This document shows positions 1 through 8,971 of a stretch of DNA of 64,000 nt, one piece after another. Position numbers and translations under genes: made by a program. Below the pieces are notes generated by a model. It was not told the DNA's origin, ran no database searches, and saw only the letters and a program-made list of their open reading frames with translations. The stretch's first letter is position 1; each line of letters opens with the position of its first letter. Location: contig SVHY01000003.1 of NCBI GenBank assembly GCA_015055545.1, forward strand, positions 20,315-84,314, read 5' to 3'. Origin of the DNA: Clostridiales bacterium. Its GTDB lineage: Bacteria; Bacillota; Clostridia; Christensenellales; Borkfalkiaceae.

Positions 1-1143
1 TTTGACGGTTCAAGCGTGAGCGGTGTGCTTTCATCGGAAGGGCAGGCGAGATTGAAAAACCGTTGCCAGCGCGTATTGGAAAGCGCGCAAAAAACGGCTG
101 AAAGCGTTTGCGTGCTGGGGTACGAGCTTCGAGCGTTGCGCGAATCGGGTGAATGGAAGTTCGTTGTCAATCCCGAAGACGGTATGCGCTTCTTGTATTC
201 GAGCTTTGAAAAATTTTCAGAATATGCTTTCGGGTTCGGTAGAACGTACACGTCGAATTTGACGTTGCTTGCCGAGTTTTGCGAAAAAGACGAAAGCGGG
301 CGCGTGCAAATCAAAGAACGGTATCGTGGTTTTAAGCAAAGCGGGCTTGTAGAGCTTGCGCCCTTATCGGAAATTGAGCGACGGCAGTTTACGTCGGATA
401 TGACGATAAAGGATATTCGGCTGTGCAAGAAGTACATGCAGACGAGCAATTATTCATATCAACGTGCACGCGACGGATTCAACCTTTTGGAAAGTGCTAA
501 GGCTTGGCAGGATTTTGAAAAAATCGGTTCGATAACACCGCCTGCAAGCGTTCAAATCCCGACGTCGGGATTTTCAGAACCCGAAAATATACAATCCGAG
601 CCGTTTGAACACGAGTTTTCCGACGACGTTGCGGAAATGGATGCAGAGTTCCATCGCACGTTTGCGGAAGAAGAAACGCGGGAAACGTTTGGACAAGCTG
701 ACGATTATGAACCCGAAACGTTCTGGCAAGGCGGTGGACTTGACAACGTGGACGAGCCTGCGCCTGCGGAAGTGTATGCACACGAACCGCCGAGCGTATC
801 CGACTCTTGCCTTATGCCAAATTCCAAATCGTACGAATTGACGGCGCGGGATAAGGTCCGCAAGTTTTTGAAAGATTACAAGAATTGGACCAAAATAGAC
901 AAAGAGAACCTTGCCCCTGGTGTGGTAAACGAATACGAATACATATTTGAGAGTGAAAATGTGGCGTTGATTGCAAGAGAAGTGCGCTGGTTCAAAGATA
1001 TGGAATCGAAAGTGGAAAAGATAGTTGTTCGATTTTACTGGGATACGCTCTACGGTGACGGATATATTGAAGCTTCCAAGGCGAAGCTTGAAAAGTTCAT
1101 CCCTGCGCATTTGGACGAATTGAAGTGGGGGGCAGAAAAATGA
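1..1143 (+). CDS. Hypothetical protein, probably 5'-truncated by the window edge
   Basis: The reading frame is open to base 1. The first possible start is GTG at 16, but no ribosome site precedes it, so the true start probably lies upstream. From the GTG the product is 375 residues. The first ~150 residues are helix-rich and basic; the middle (~180-270) is very acidic and probably disordered; the last ~100 residues form a second folded region rich in Trp, Lys and Tyr. I do not recognise the family. The layout, a DNA-binding-like head and an acidic linker, would suit a plasmid or phage partition or replication accessory protein, but that is a guess. Its stop overlaps the next start (ATGA), so the two are translationally coupled. 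Confidence 0.6.
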   Translation, partial: FDGSSVSGVLSSEGQARLKNRCQRVLESAQKTAESVCVLGYELRALRESGEWKFVVNPEDGMRFLYSSFEKFSEYAFGFGRTYTSNLTLLAEFCEKDESGRVQIKERYRGFKQSGLVELAPLSEIERRQFTSDMTIKDIRLCKKYMQTSNYSYQRARDGFNLLESAKAWQDFEKIGSITPPASVQIPTSGFSEPENIQSEPFEHEFSDDVAEMDAEFHRTFAEEETRETFGQADDYEPETFWQGGGLDNVDEPAPAEVYAHEPPSVSDSCLMPNSKSYELTARDKVRKFLKDYKNWTKIDKENLAPGVVNEYEYIFESENVALIAREVRWFKDMESKVEKIVVRFYWDTLYGDGYIEASKAKLEKFIPAHLDELKWGAEK

Positions 1144-1388
1144 CGTTGGATTTAGCAATAAAACTTATTTACATTGGGATGAAAGCGATTATGTACGCAG
1201 CGTTGGCAATTTGTTTGATAATATCAGTGTGTGCGTTTGTGCATTTTATTGTCACGAAAGGCTGGTCGGATGAAGTGAAAACGCCGCGAAGCTGGAAGAA
1301 AGGCGATAAAGCTATGGCGGAAAAGTGGGGTTCAGAATGGGAGAAGTTGCAAAAAATCAAAGCCAAGCGAAACGGCAACCGTTTATAA
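1140..1388 (+). CDS. Small single-pass membrane protein
   Basis: This 82-residue protein starts at the ATG that overlaps the previous stop codon (ATGA). One hydrophobic segment covers about residues 8-38, followed by a basic, Trp- and Lys-rich tail of ~40 residues. Size and topology resemble the small membrane-inserted proteins of filamentous phages, including coat-like proteins, but there is no recognisable signature. If the element is inovirus-like, this is one candidate for a structural subunit; otherwise it is simply a small membrane protein. Confidence 0.6.
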   Translation: MTLDLAIKLIYIGMKAIMYAALAICLIISVCAFVHFIVTKGWSDEVKTPRSWKKGDKAMAEKWGSEWEKLQKIKAKRNGNRL

Positions 1389-1565
1389 TCGTTTACGGTG
1401 AGCGTCGGAGCGAACAACCATACGAACGCTTGCGAATAACGCTTGTCTTGATTGAAGAATTGGAAAATAGCATTTAACCATATTTTTCATAATTTACAGG
1501 TTCCTTTGTATACGGTCGGCGGGTGCCGCAAAGCCCGCCCAGCGCAAGCTGGAAAGGATGTCGTC

Positions 1566-1724
1566 ATGAAAAAATCAGACGAAAATAAGCCCTTGGAAGG
1601 TCAAATCAGTATGTTTGAGAGCGTAGGCGTGGAAACGTCTGCGCAATCTTGCTATATAAAATCTATTCAAAAAGGAGAAGAAGACAATGAGCGAAAACAA
1701 ATTAAGCAAGAAGGCACTGATTAA
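1566..1724 (+). CDS. Possible 52-residue polar ORF
   Basis: An ATG at 1566 lies behind a GAAAGGA site and opens a 52-residue polar, charged ORF containing EGQISMFE, a motif style often seen in small phage proteins. It overlaps the better supported gene at 1687 in another frame. Upstream (1521-1545) a hairpin of GCGGG and CCCGC arms sits in the leader. The case rests only on start context. Confidence 0.25.
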   Translation: MKKSDENKPLEGQISMFESVGVETSAQSCYIKSIQKGEEDNERKQIKQEGTD

Positions 1725-1896
1725 CAATGCGGCGGTATTGGAAGCGACGTTGCGACAAATTGCAGGCGATAAGCTTACGCAGTACAAGCCGCAGGTGGAC
1801 AAGGACAAGCCCAAGGAAATCGATTACGCGGCGACGTATGCCGTAATTGTCGGCACGGTGAAATCCACGCTGGAAATCGCCAAAACGGAAGATTAA
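1687..1896 (+). CDS. Small hypothetical protein, helical
   Basis: A 69-residue protein with a strong AAAAAGGAG ribosome site. It is charged, predicted helical, with no membrane segment or Cys motif. It lies 12 bp before the exported beta-helix protein and is clearly in the same transcript. No family recognised; a single-strand DNA-binding or assembly role cannot be judged from the sequence. Confidence 0.55.
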   Translation: MSENKLSKKALINNAAVLEATLRQIAGDKLTQYKPQVDKDKPKEIDYAATYAVIVGTVKSTLEIAKTED

Positions 1897-1908
1897 GGCG
1901 GTGACGAC

Positions 1909-3081
1909 ATGGCAAAGAGTAAGATAAAGAACGTATTGATTTGTGGTGCTGCGGTGTTGTCGGCTGCTGCGTCGGTTGGCGTTCTCGTTTCGTTGTTCCA
2001 TAACGACGAAGAACCCGCGCCTACGCCGACGGAAACGCGCGTGGAGTTGGAAGCAAAGGACAGCGTGAACGCGAGCATGGACGGGGCGAAAGGCGACGTG
2101 AAGCTGGTTGTTGACGGTAACATGCCGCTTGCGATGGGAGCGGCGCAAACGCAGCTTGGCGGCGATGAACTTAAAAGCATCGTCATCGAAGCGGCGAACG
2201 CAGGGGACGCGATAACGGTTACGGGCGACGTGCGAACGTCGATTAAGCTGACGAACGCCAGCGCGACGTTGACATTCAAGGGTTTGACGTTCTACGATGA
2301 ATATGCAGGCCCGATGTCGTACATAACGGATTATATCCATTTTGCGGGTGTTATCGAGTTTGAAGATTGCACGTTCACGCACGGTATACGCTTGAAGGCG
2401 GACGCGAACATGACCTTTGACGGTTGCACGTTCGTTTCGCCCAGCGAAGACAGATACAGCGTTTGGGTTGAAGACGGCAAGGCGACGTTTGAAGATTGCA
2501 CGTTCAAGGGTTATCGTGGTATGAAGATACACGAAGCGCCCCAAACACCAACGGACGATATCACGACGGTGAGCGTAAACGAATGTCTGTTTGACGAATT
2601 ATCGGTTAAGTGCGGCGTGGCGATTGGCACGGTGAATGCGAATACGGTGGTCAAGCTGACGAACAATCAATTCATCGGTTGCCGTTCGTGGGATACGGTA
2701 GGTAGCTTGGAAGGTGTTGACGGAATATACGAGAGCGACACGCCCGTGAAAGATTACACGTTGACGTTGGATGCAAACGATGTGCGCGGGACAGTATCGA
2801 ATATATACTATTTCGCCGTCATCGACGGGAATATAGGCGACGCGTTTCCGCTGGAATTTTTGACCGCGGAACACCCGACGACGTATGTGCAGGAAGTCGG
2901 CGCGACGGTTCCAGCGTTGGAAAAGAAAACAAATTATAATCTGATATTGCAGGATTGTTGGTTCACGAACGAAGGGTGCACGGAGCGGTTCGCTGGCACG
3001 ATTCCCGCAGGGCAAACGGGCGACGTGTATTTATACGCGATGTTTGAAGACGAAAACAGTAATTGGACACAAAACTATTAA
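1909..3081 (+). CDS. Exported parallel beta-helix protein with a C-terminal Flg_new-like repeat
   Basis: 390 residues. An N-terminal hydrophobic segment (about residues 7-30) acts as signal or anchor, followed by an acidic Pro/Thr linker. Residues ~85-290 show repeating short strands of the type FEDCTF, FDGCTF, FEDCTF and LTNNQF, the pattern of a right-handed parallel beta-helix. The last ~70 residues resemble the Listeria-Bacteroides (Flg_new) repeat: a GATVPAL motif followed by an aromatic- and Gly-rich stretch ending in a YAMFE motif. Such folds are common in surface adhesins and glycan-binding proteins, and no catalytic residues are evident. Within the element it is probably displayed on the host surface or on a virion. 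It opens the set of exported proteins 1909-8858. Confidence 0.65.
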   Translation: MAKSKIKNVLICGAAVLSAAASVGVLVSLFHNDEEPAPTPTETRVELEAKDSVNASMDGAKGDVKLVVDGNMPLAMGAAQTQLGGDELKSIVIEAANAGDAITVTGDVRTSIKLTNASATLTFKGLTFYDEYAGPMSYITDYIHFAGVIEFEDCTFTHGIRLKADANMTFDGCTFVSPSEDRYSVWVEDGKATFEDCTFKGYRGMKIHEAPQTPTDDITTVSVNECLFDELSVKCGVAIGTVNANTVVKLTNNQFIGCRSWDTVGSLEGVDGIYESDTPVKDYTLTLDANDVRGTVSNIYYFAVIDGNIGDAFPLEFLTAEHPTTYVQEVGATVPALEKKTNYNLILQDCWFTNEGCTERFAGTIPAGQTGDVYLYAMFEDENSNWTQNY

Positions 3082-3096
3082 AAAGGAGCAAAGAAA

Positions 3097-4296
3097 ATGA
3101 AGAACAAGAAAATTATGGCGGCAATTTTAGCAGCGACGTTGACGTTTGGTATGGTGGCGTTTAGCGGGTGCAGGGACGATGACAAAGACACGGCACAAAC
3201 GCCGATGGAGAGCGTGCAGGCGGCGAACGACAACATGACGATGACGGAGCAAGGCGGTAACGGTATTCAAATGTTAAGCGTTTTGATTAAGCCCAGCGAA
3301 TACGCAAATTACGGTGTTTCCGAAAGCGCGGAAAGCGCGCATTTGGTGACGGCATCCTATCCCGACGACTACGTGAGCAACCCTGCGGTCGATTGGGTTG
3401 TTGAATTTGTTAATGCATCAAGTGAATGGGCAAAGGGAAGAAAAGCGAGCGATTACGTGACCGTAACGCCCACGTCGGACGGTGCGTTGACGGCAGTGGT
3501 TGCATGTAAGCAAGCGTTTGGTGAGCAAATCCGCGTTATATGTAGTTCACGACAAATGCCCGAACTGACGGATAATTTTGTTTGCGATTATTCGACGAAA
3601 ATATTGAAAGTGAATACGGGCTTTAACGATGATGCGACTGATGCGTGGGAATTTAATAGTGTTTTGAACAGTGTTTACTATACGGACATTGCAGGAACTA
3701 TCAAAGGCGAAGATTGCAAAAATACAATAAACTTAAACGCAAATGCGATTGTTGGGAAGTATGCGGAGAATGACTTGACCATAGCAGCAGTGACAACGGG
3801 TACGCTTTTAGAGTGGCAAGAAGCCGCACCTTGGGCGTGTTGGGTTGAAACGCCGAACGTAAGCAGTTTCTTGACGAAATTAAACGCATCGACAATTCTA
3901 ACGAAAAAGGACAACGTGCAAACGGATGAAAAAGGGCGTACGCGTTCGTGCGGGGTTATAGGTTTGCCCTACGCGGAATATTTATCGGAAAGCAGCTTGA
4001 ACAAGATTTTATATCATTGGACCAAGCGCAGCGGCGGCGACGTATCCAGTTCGAGCCTTTCTGCATATAACGACGGGGGCGCAGCTTATAACGAGTATTG
4101 CCGAATAATGAATCAATTGACGCAAACGATGTCGAACCAATTATCGTATACGTATTCGATTGACCTTGGGCATACATATAGAAACGCCGACGTGGAAGTA
4201 GATATTCAATTTGTAATATCCAACGCATCCGAATATTTTATCGTCGAGCCGACGGGAATTACTTTGGATACGGACCATATCTTGTTTGAACCGTAA
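3097..4296 (+). CDS. Lipoprotein, copy A of a duplicated surface pair
   Basis: 399 residues with a lipoprotein signal ending in FSGC (lipidated Cys at about residue 26) and a ribosome site AAAAAGGAG. It shares an obvious core with the lipoprotein at 4939-6180: both have FVN.SS.WAKG, SDY.T.TP..DG and CK..FGEQI, Ig-like or beta-sandwich in character. The C-terminus ends ITLDTDHILFEP, almost the same as the end of the protein at 6196-6783 (ITLDTDRIVFEP), which suggests exchange of 3' ends between family members. Function unknown. Its partner gene follows 12 bp downstream. Confidence 0.65.
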   Translation: MKNKKIMAAILAATLTFGMVAFSGCRDDDKDTAQTPMESVQAANDNMTMTEQGGNGIQMLSVLIKPSEYANYGVSESAESAHLVTASYPDDYVSNPAVDWVVEFVNASSEWAKGRKASDYVTVTPTSDGALTAVVACKQAFGEQIRVICSSRQMPELTDNFVCDYSTKILKVNTGFNDDATDAWEFNSVLNSVYYTDIAGTIKGEDCKNTINLNANAIVGKYAENDLTIAAVTTGTLLEWQEAAPWACWVETPNVSSFLTKLNASTILTKKDNVQTDEKGRTRSCGVIGLPYAEYLSESSLNKILYHWTKRSGGDVSSSSLSAYNDGGAAYNEYCRIMNQLTQTMSNQLSYTYSIDLGHTYRNADVEVDIQFVISNASEYFIVEPTGITLDTDHILFEP

Positions 4297-4308
4297 GGGG
4301 GTTTAATT

Positions 4309-4926
4309 ATGAGTAAACACGAAAAAAGCTTTGGGGAAAAGATATTAGTAATCGTTGTCGTGTTAGTGTTTATCGCGGCGTTAGCTGGTATAGGCGTAAC
4401 GATATATAAGCTTTTCGGCAACGTGCAAGAAGAAACGAAAAAAGGCGAAACAACAGGGTTTGTCGTGGATTACCAGGATAAGACGTTGGAAGAAAGTGCG
4501 GGCGGTGTGGTTTTTACGGAAACCGAGACCTTTTCCATTCGGCAGAGTGGAGCGGACTCGGCAATTTCCGCAAAGATTTACGCTAAAAAGCTGCCCGAAG
4601 ATTATGAATGGAAATTCGCAAAAGAAGGGCAGGAAACACCCGATACGTACCGTTGGAACACGGATTTTGTCGGCGAAGATTTTACGGAATACTTTGACGT
4701 AGCGATAGACCAAGACGAAAACACGGTTACGGTAACAGGTACGGTGAAAGAGTTGTTGACGTCGTATGCAGCGCGGCGCGATGCAACTTTAGAACCGATG
4801 TCGGCATTACCGAATGAAGACATGTTCGTTTTGGAAATTATGGCGGGGAACCATTCCATGGCAATCGGATTCCATGTTTATGCGCCCATTTATTCACTGG
4901 CGCTGGAAAAATTAAGTTTTTGTTAA
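4309..4926 (+). CDS. Membrane-anchored exported protein, copy A partner
   Basis: 205 residues, ribosome site AAGGGGG. A hydrophobic segment at about residues 10-33 anchors an external beta-rich domain. It is a paralogue of 6196-6783: shared spots include YRWNTDFVGE against YSWNEDVAGE, VAIDQDENTVTV against VDVNQDEKSVTV, and LPNEDMF against LPAVDMF. Unlike the paralogue it ends in KLSFC instead of the LDTDRIVFEP tail; that tail is found instead on the lipoprotein just upstream. Function unknown. Confidence 0.6.
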   Translation: MSKHEKSFGEKILVIVVVLVFIAALAGIGVTIYKLFGNVQEETKKGETTGFVVDYQDKTLEESAGGVVFTETETFSIRQSGADSAISAKIYAKKLPEDYEWKFAKEGQETPDTYRWNTDFVGEDFTEYFDVAIDQDENTVTVTGTVKELLTSYAARRDATLEPMSALPNEDMFVLEIMAGNHSMAIGFHVYAPIYSLALEKLSFC

Positions 4927-4938
4927 GGAGAAAGAAAA

Positions 4939-6180
4939 ATGAAAAAGATGAAAAAAATTATTGCAGCAATACTTGCGACGGCGTGTACATTTTCGGTACT
5001 TTCGATGACCGCTTGTGAAGCTTCGAAAGATGCAAACTTTTGGGATACGGTAAAGGGTTGGTTTGATAAGGCGGACGAAGAACCGAGTGAAACGCCCGAT
5101 GCTGGAAAAGACGACGACGCAGGCGAAATGCCTGACGACGGAACAGACGAAGAACCGAGCGAAACGCCTGACGATGGAAAGGACGGCGCAGGCGAAACGC
5201 CCGACGACGGAACGGACGAACCGACGAGTGGGGGGAATATATCGACGACGGACGAAGTGCAATATCTTCGTGCTGGCGGTACATATGCTATGAGCAAAAG
5301 TGTTGCTTTTTTGAGTACGGACGTTGCAACGACGTCTTCATATACGCCAGTAACGTCTACGATAAATGCAACGGTAGAACCTGCAGATGCATACCAGCGC
5401 GTGGATTGGACGTATGCGTTTGTGAATGAATCCAGTGCGTGGGCAAAAGGAAAAAAGATATCTGATTATCTGACGATTACACCGCAGGCGGACGGTTCGA
5501 CGGGGTTGAAAGTGACGTGTAAGCAACCGTTTGGTGAACAAATTAAAATCACGTGCACGTCGCGCGCGAATAGTAATATAAAAGCGTCGACGGTAGTGGA
5601 CTTCTTAGGCGTTTCCGAATTGCAAACGGTTATGCTTGGTAGCGGTAGCAATGCGATAACCGTGAACCTTGGCGGGGAAACAATCGTCAACTTTGCGGAC
5701 GGTAAAGGTGGAAGCCTTGCTTTTGGACAATACAAAGCAAGCAATGCAAGTGTATATACGAAACTTGCAACCGTGGACGATTTCGACGTGTTTAACTTCG
5801 ATTTGCTTACGCCCGCTGTTTACTATAATAAGGACGTATCGGGTTTAGATGTTTGGGAAGACGGATATTTGACTGCGGATGTGGATGATGTTTTAGGTGG
5901 CTTTGGTAGCATTGGCAAAACTTACATTGACGATATCGGGGTTATACAAAAACAACAACAGCGTACGTTTTATACGAACGACCTTTATGGCGATTTGCGT
6001 ATTCAATATAAAACGACGGCAGGTAAATATTTTGACGAAAGTATTAGTGAATATAGTAGCGACGTAAGAGAACTTTTGCAAACTCTTTCCGAAAATTCGT
6101 TGTATACGTTTGTTTTGCACGTGGAAGTTGGCGGAGCGGTTCAAACGTATTATTCGCTGATGAAGCTACAAATCGTATAA
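4939..6180 (+). CDS. Lipoprotein with acidic DDG/ETP repeat linker, copy B of the pair
   Basis: 413 residues. A lipoprotein signal ends in MTAC (Cys at about residue 29). Residues ~48-98 are a low-complexity acidic repeat built from EEPSETPDDGKD and AGETPDDGTD units, a typical cell-wall-spanning stalk. The following domain is paralogous to 3097-4296 (FVNESSAWAKG, SDYLTITPQADG, CKQPFGEQI). The copy-A lipoprotein lacks the repeat stalk, so the two differ in how far they reach from the membrane. Function unknown. Confidence 0.65.
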   Translation: MKKMKKIIAAILATACTFSVLSMTACEASKDANFWDTVKGWFDKADEEPSETPDAGKDDDAGEMPDDGTDEEPSETPDDGKDGAGETPDDGTDEPTSGGNISTTDEVQYLRAGGTYAMSKSVAFLSTDVATTSSYTPVTSTINATVEPADAYQRVDWTYAFVNESSAWAKGKKISDYLTITPQADGSTGLKVTCKQPFGEQIKITCTSRANSNIKASTVVDFLGVSELQTVMLGSGSNAITVNLGGETIVNFADGKGGSLAFGQYKASNASVYTKLATVDDFDVFNFDLLTPAVYYNKDVSGLDVWEDGYLTADVDDVLGGFGSIGKTYIDDIGVIQKQQQRTFYTNDLYGDLRIQYKTTAGKYFDESISEYSSDVRELLQTLSENSLYTFVLHVEVGGAVQTYYSLMKLQIV

Positions 6181-6195
6181 TAAGGGGGAATCCTT

Positions 6196-6783
6196 ATGAA
6201 AGGTGGTATAAAAAAATTCTTGATTATCTTCTTGTCATGCCTTGGTTTTTTCGGCGTTGTTGGGATTTTTTGCGGGCTGATGCTGAACAAGGACGTTGAA
6301 GAAGAACCGAACTATGACGATTTGACGTTGACGTACCGTGAAGAAACGTACGATGAGAGTGTGAAAGGCATGAAGATATACGCAGGCGACGTATTCACAG
6401 CAACAACGGAATCGACGGACAAGCTGACGGCAAAGGTGACGGCGATTAAGCTGGAAGAAGATATCACGTTCACGATAAACGAAAAGACGTATTCGTGGAA
6501 CGAAGACGTAGCGGGAGAAGAATGGACGGGCGCGTTCGGTGTAGACGTCAACCAAGACGAAAAGAGTGTAACCGTAGGCGCGACGTTGGAAGAAGCTATG
6601 AACGCATATGCACTGACGACGGCGGGCACGGGGGCGAATATCGTATACGGCACGTTGCCTGCGGTGGACATGTTTCGTTTGACGGTAGCCGTTGGGGAAC
6701 AGAGTTTAGACGTGGATTTTTCCGCGCTGGCGAAAGCAACGCAAATAACGTTAGATACGGACAGGATAGTATTCGAGCCGTAA
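6196..6783 (+). CDS. Membrane-anchored exported protein, copy B partner
   Basis: 195 residues, ribosome site AAGGGGG. A hydrophobic segment at about residues 6-30 precedes an acidic external domain paralogous to 4309-4926. The C-terminus is ITLDTDRIVFEP. It closes the duplicated lipoprotein/anchor tandem and is followed 12 bp later by the large type-I membrane protein. No catalytic motif is visible. Confidence 0.6.
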   Translation: MKGGIKKFLIIFLSCLGFFGVVGIFCGLMLNKDVEEEPNYDDLTLTYREETYDESVKGMKIYAGDVFTATTESTDKLTAKVTAIKLEEDITFTINEKTYSWNEDVAGEEWTGAFGVDVNQDEKSVTVGATLEEAMNAYALTTAGTGANIVYGTLPAVDMFRLTVAVGEQSLDVDFSALAKATQITLDTDRIVFEP

Positions 6784-6794
6784 GGGGGTAGAGT

Positions 6795-8858
6795 ATGAAA
6801 AATCGATTTTCAAAGATATGTAAACGGATAGCTGCGTTTGTCGCGGCGCTTATCGTAGGCTTGCCGAGTACGGCGAGCCTCGTACCCGTTTCTGCCGCTG
6901 AAAAGCTTGTAAACGAATACGATGAAACGCGTGTCGTGGATGATTTGGGCAGTGCGACGATGGCGAAGCTTGCCGCGCAGGCGACAATGGAGCACAAAGA
7001 CGCGGCACCGTCGTTGTACACGATGGCAGAATATTGTTATTCGGAAGACGAAGAAATTGCGACGGACAAGTTCGGAATTTATTTGTACGTGTACAATCCG
7101 TCCAAAATCGAAATCGAGCAAGCGAACGGCGTGAACGTTGTGAACGTTGCGACGGCATACGAAGGCGGCGAGCCGAGCGAATATTCAAACTTGCGCTTGA
7201 AATTTTGCGGGCAATCGAGCGGCGATTATGACAAGCTCGTATACAAATTCCGCATATTGGATAGCAATACGATGTATGCTGCGGGCCGCGCGGGTATGAC
7301 GAAAGACTTGGAACGTCGCTATGATATTGCTGGTATACAGTTGTTGCACAAAGGCGCAAGGACGGCGACGGATTATACGGTTGGAAAGACTTATTTTTAC
7401 AAAGGTTATGCGCTGGGATGTGACGCGGAATCGACAACGAAATCGACGTTGACGGTCAACGTGAAAGAGCTGGATACGGTAGACGTAGAACTTGACCATG
7501 CCGTTTGGCGTAACACAGCGGATAATATGCAGGTAAATACGGTATACTTCGGCATCGATACGGACGTTTTTGAAACGTACGGTACGCTTCAAAAAATCAA
7601 GGCGCAGTGGTACGAATACCATACAAAGCCCATGTTTGTTATGAATGAAGAAGAAGCCCGTGACATGCTCTGGGAAAAGGCGGTCGGGAAGAACGCTAAA
7701 AACGGTTTATCAAGTGTTGATTGGCGAATTGTGTGGGCAGAGCATTGGAATCGTGACCAAGAAGAGGGTTGGCAATGGAAAGACGCGTGGGATGCCATAG
7801 ATAGTGGTTTATTTGGTAATGAAACGTGTGAGTTTTATTGTTCGTGGAACGTTCCGACGAATTTTACGGCAACGTATGGTGACGATACGTATACGATGCA
7901 TCCTGATTGGATCAATCTTCCGCAGTTAGATTGGGTTTTTTGGTCAGGCGAAATATCTGCGCAAGATGACTGGAATGTATCCCGCGCGGAAGTTCTTGAA
8001 TATGCGGCAAAGTACACGGAAGCAAAAGACGTAAGTGGCGGGCTTTATCCTGACGGACCGAACAAGTATGCCGCGGCACTGTTTGAACAGGATATGGACG
8101 AAGCGCGCAAGGCGTACTTGGTAGACCAAAACGCGGACTGTGGTTTGTGTCGCTACGAATTTGACGTCAAGGATGATAAATGGAACTGGACGAGTTTTCA
8201 TTGGAAACAGATGATAGCGATATACGAAAACAGATTAAAAGAAACGATGGTCGGTTCGCCAGCCTTTCCCGATACGTATAGACGCAAATATACGGACGAA
8301 CAGGTTGCGGAAATGGTACAAGCGTATAAGGAAAAACACAGCCTATATGGACTTGACCCGTTTGTGGTTTTGGATGCATCTGCTTTGAGTATGAGTACGC
8401 CGGATTTTGCGTCAACATATTACATAAGCGAAGATGACGTGCCGACAGTGAAGAAAGCGTGCAATGCGATGATTGAGGCAGGAAAAAAGCCCGTATTGTT
8501 TCGCTTTGCAGTAACTGAATATCGTACGGCACAGGTGCGTATTGATCAAATTTCTGATCCGAACATGTCGGGAAGGGATGGATACGTTGCGTATCAAACG
8601 GTGTTTTTAGATTTCGACGTCATCAGTTTTACGTTTTGGAAGGACGGAAACGAAACGGTGCTTGGGTGCGTAGCATCGCCTATTGATATAATCAATGGAC
8701 TTGATGCGCCCGCGGGTATGCCCGTTCCGAAACCGCCTGTAGATTGGTGGTACGTCATAAAAATGGTGCTTGCGATTATAGGGCTTGGCGGATTGGCTTT
8801 TGTGGTGATTTGGTTCTTCCTTTGGTTGCGAAAACAATGGAACGGCGGGAATTATTAA
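6795..8858 (+). CDS. Large secreted type-I membrane protein, candidate adsorption (pIII-like) protein
   Basis: 687 residues. A cleavable signal peptide (basic start, hydrophobic stretch, cut near VSA-AEK at about residue 34) leads a long ectodomain rich in Tyr, Trp and Asp. A single membrane segment lies at about residues 650-678, followed by a short basic tail (RKQWNGGNY). Signal peptide plus C-terminal anchor in a long protein just upstream of a Zot-like ATPase is the arrangement of filamentous-phage adsorption proteins. This assignment is by position and topology; no conserved domain is recognised. Ribosome site AAGGGGG. Confidence 0.55.
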   Translation: MKNRFSKICKRIAAFVAALIVGLPSTASLVPVSAAEKLVNEYDETRVVDDLGSATMAKLAAQATMEHKDAAPSLYTMAEYCYSEDEEIATDKFGIYLYVYNPSKIEIEQANGVNVVNVATAYEGGEPSEYSNLRLKFCGQSSGDYDKLVYKFRILDSNTMYAAGRAGMTKDLERRYDIAGIQLLHKGARTATDYTVGKTYFYKGYALGCDAESTTKSTLTVNVKELDTVDVELDHAVWRNTADNMQVNTVYFGIDTDVFETYGTLQKIKAQWYEYHTKPMFVMNEEEARDMLWEKAVGKNAKNGLSSVDWRIVWAEHWNRDQEEGWQWKDAWDAIDSGLFGNETCEFYCSWNVPTNFTATYGDDTYTMHPDWINLPQLDWVFWSGEISAQDDWNVSRAEVLEYAAKYTEAKDVSGGLYPDGPNKYAAALFEQDMDEARKAYLVDQNADCGLCRYEFDVKDDKWNWTSFHWKQMIAIYENRLKETMVGSPAFPDTYRRKYTDEQVAEMVQAYKEKHSLYGLDPFVVLDASALSMSTPDFASTYYISEDDVPTVKKACNAMIEAGKKPVLFRFAVTEYRTAQVRIDQISDPNMSGRDGYVAYQTVFLDFDVISFTFWKDGNETVLGCVASPIDIINGLDAPAGMPVPKPPVDWWYVIKMVLAIIGLGGLAFVVIWFFLWLRKQWNGGNY

Positions 8859-8861
8859 AAA

Positions 8862-8969
8862 ATGCGCAAGTTTAAACGTTTTTTAAAAAAACACGGCGGA
8901 TTGCTGGGGCGTTGTATATTAGGTGTCGCGGCAATCCTGCTGATACTCTACGTGTGGTATTGTAGGTAA
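8862..8969 (+). CDS. 35-residue single-pass membrane peptide
   Basis: ATG at 8862, stop TAA at 8967-8969, directly between the adsorption-like protein and the ATPase with 3 bp and 2 bp gaps. Translation gives a basic start (MRKFKRFLKKHGG) followed by one hydrophobic helix ending YVWYCR. The tight packing in a co-directional operon supports a real gene; the ribosome site is weak, so coupling to the upstream gene is likely. Minor virion proteins of filamentous phages have this size and topology. Confidence 0.55.
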   Translation: MRKFKRFLKKHGGLLGRCILGVAAILLILYVWYCR

Positions 8970-8971
8970 TT

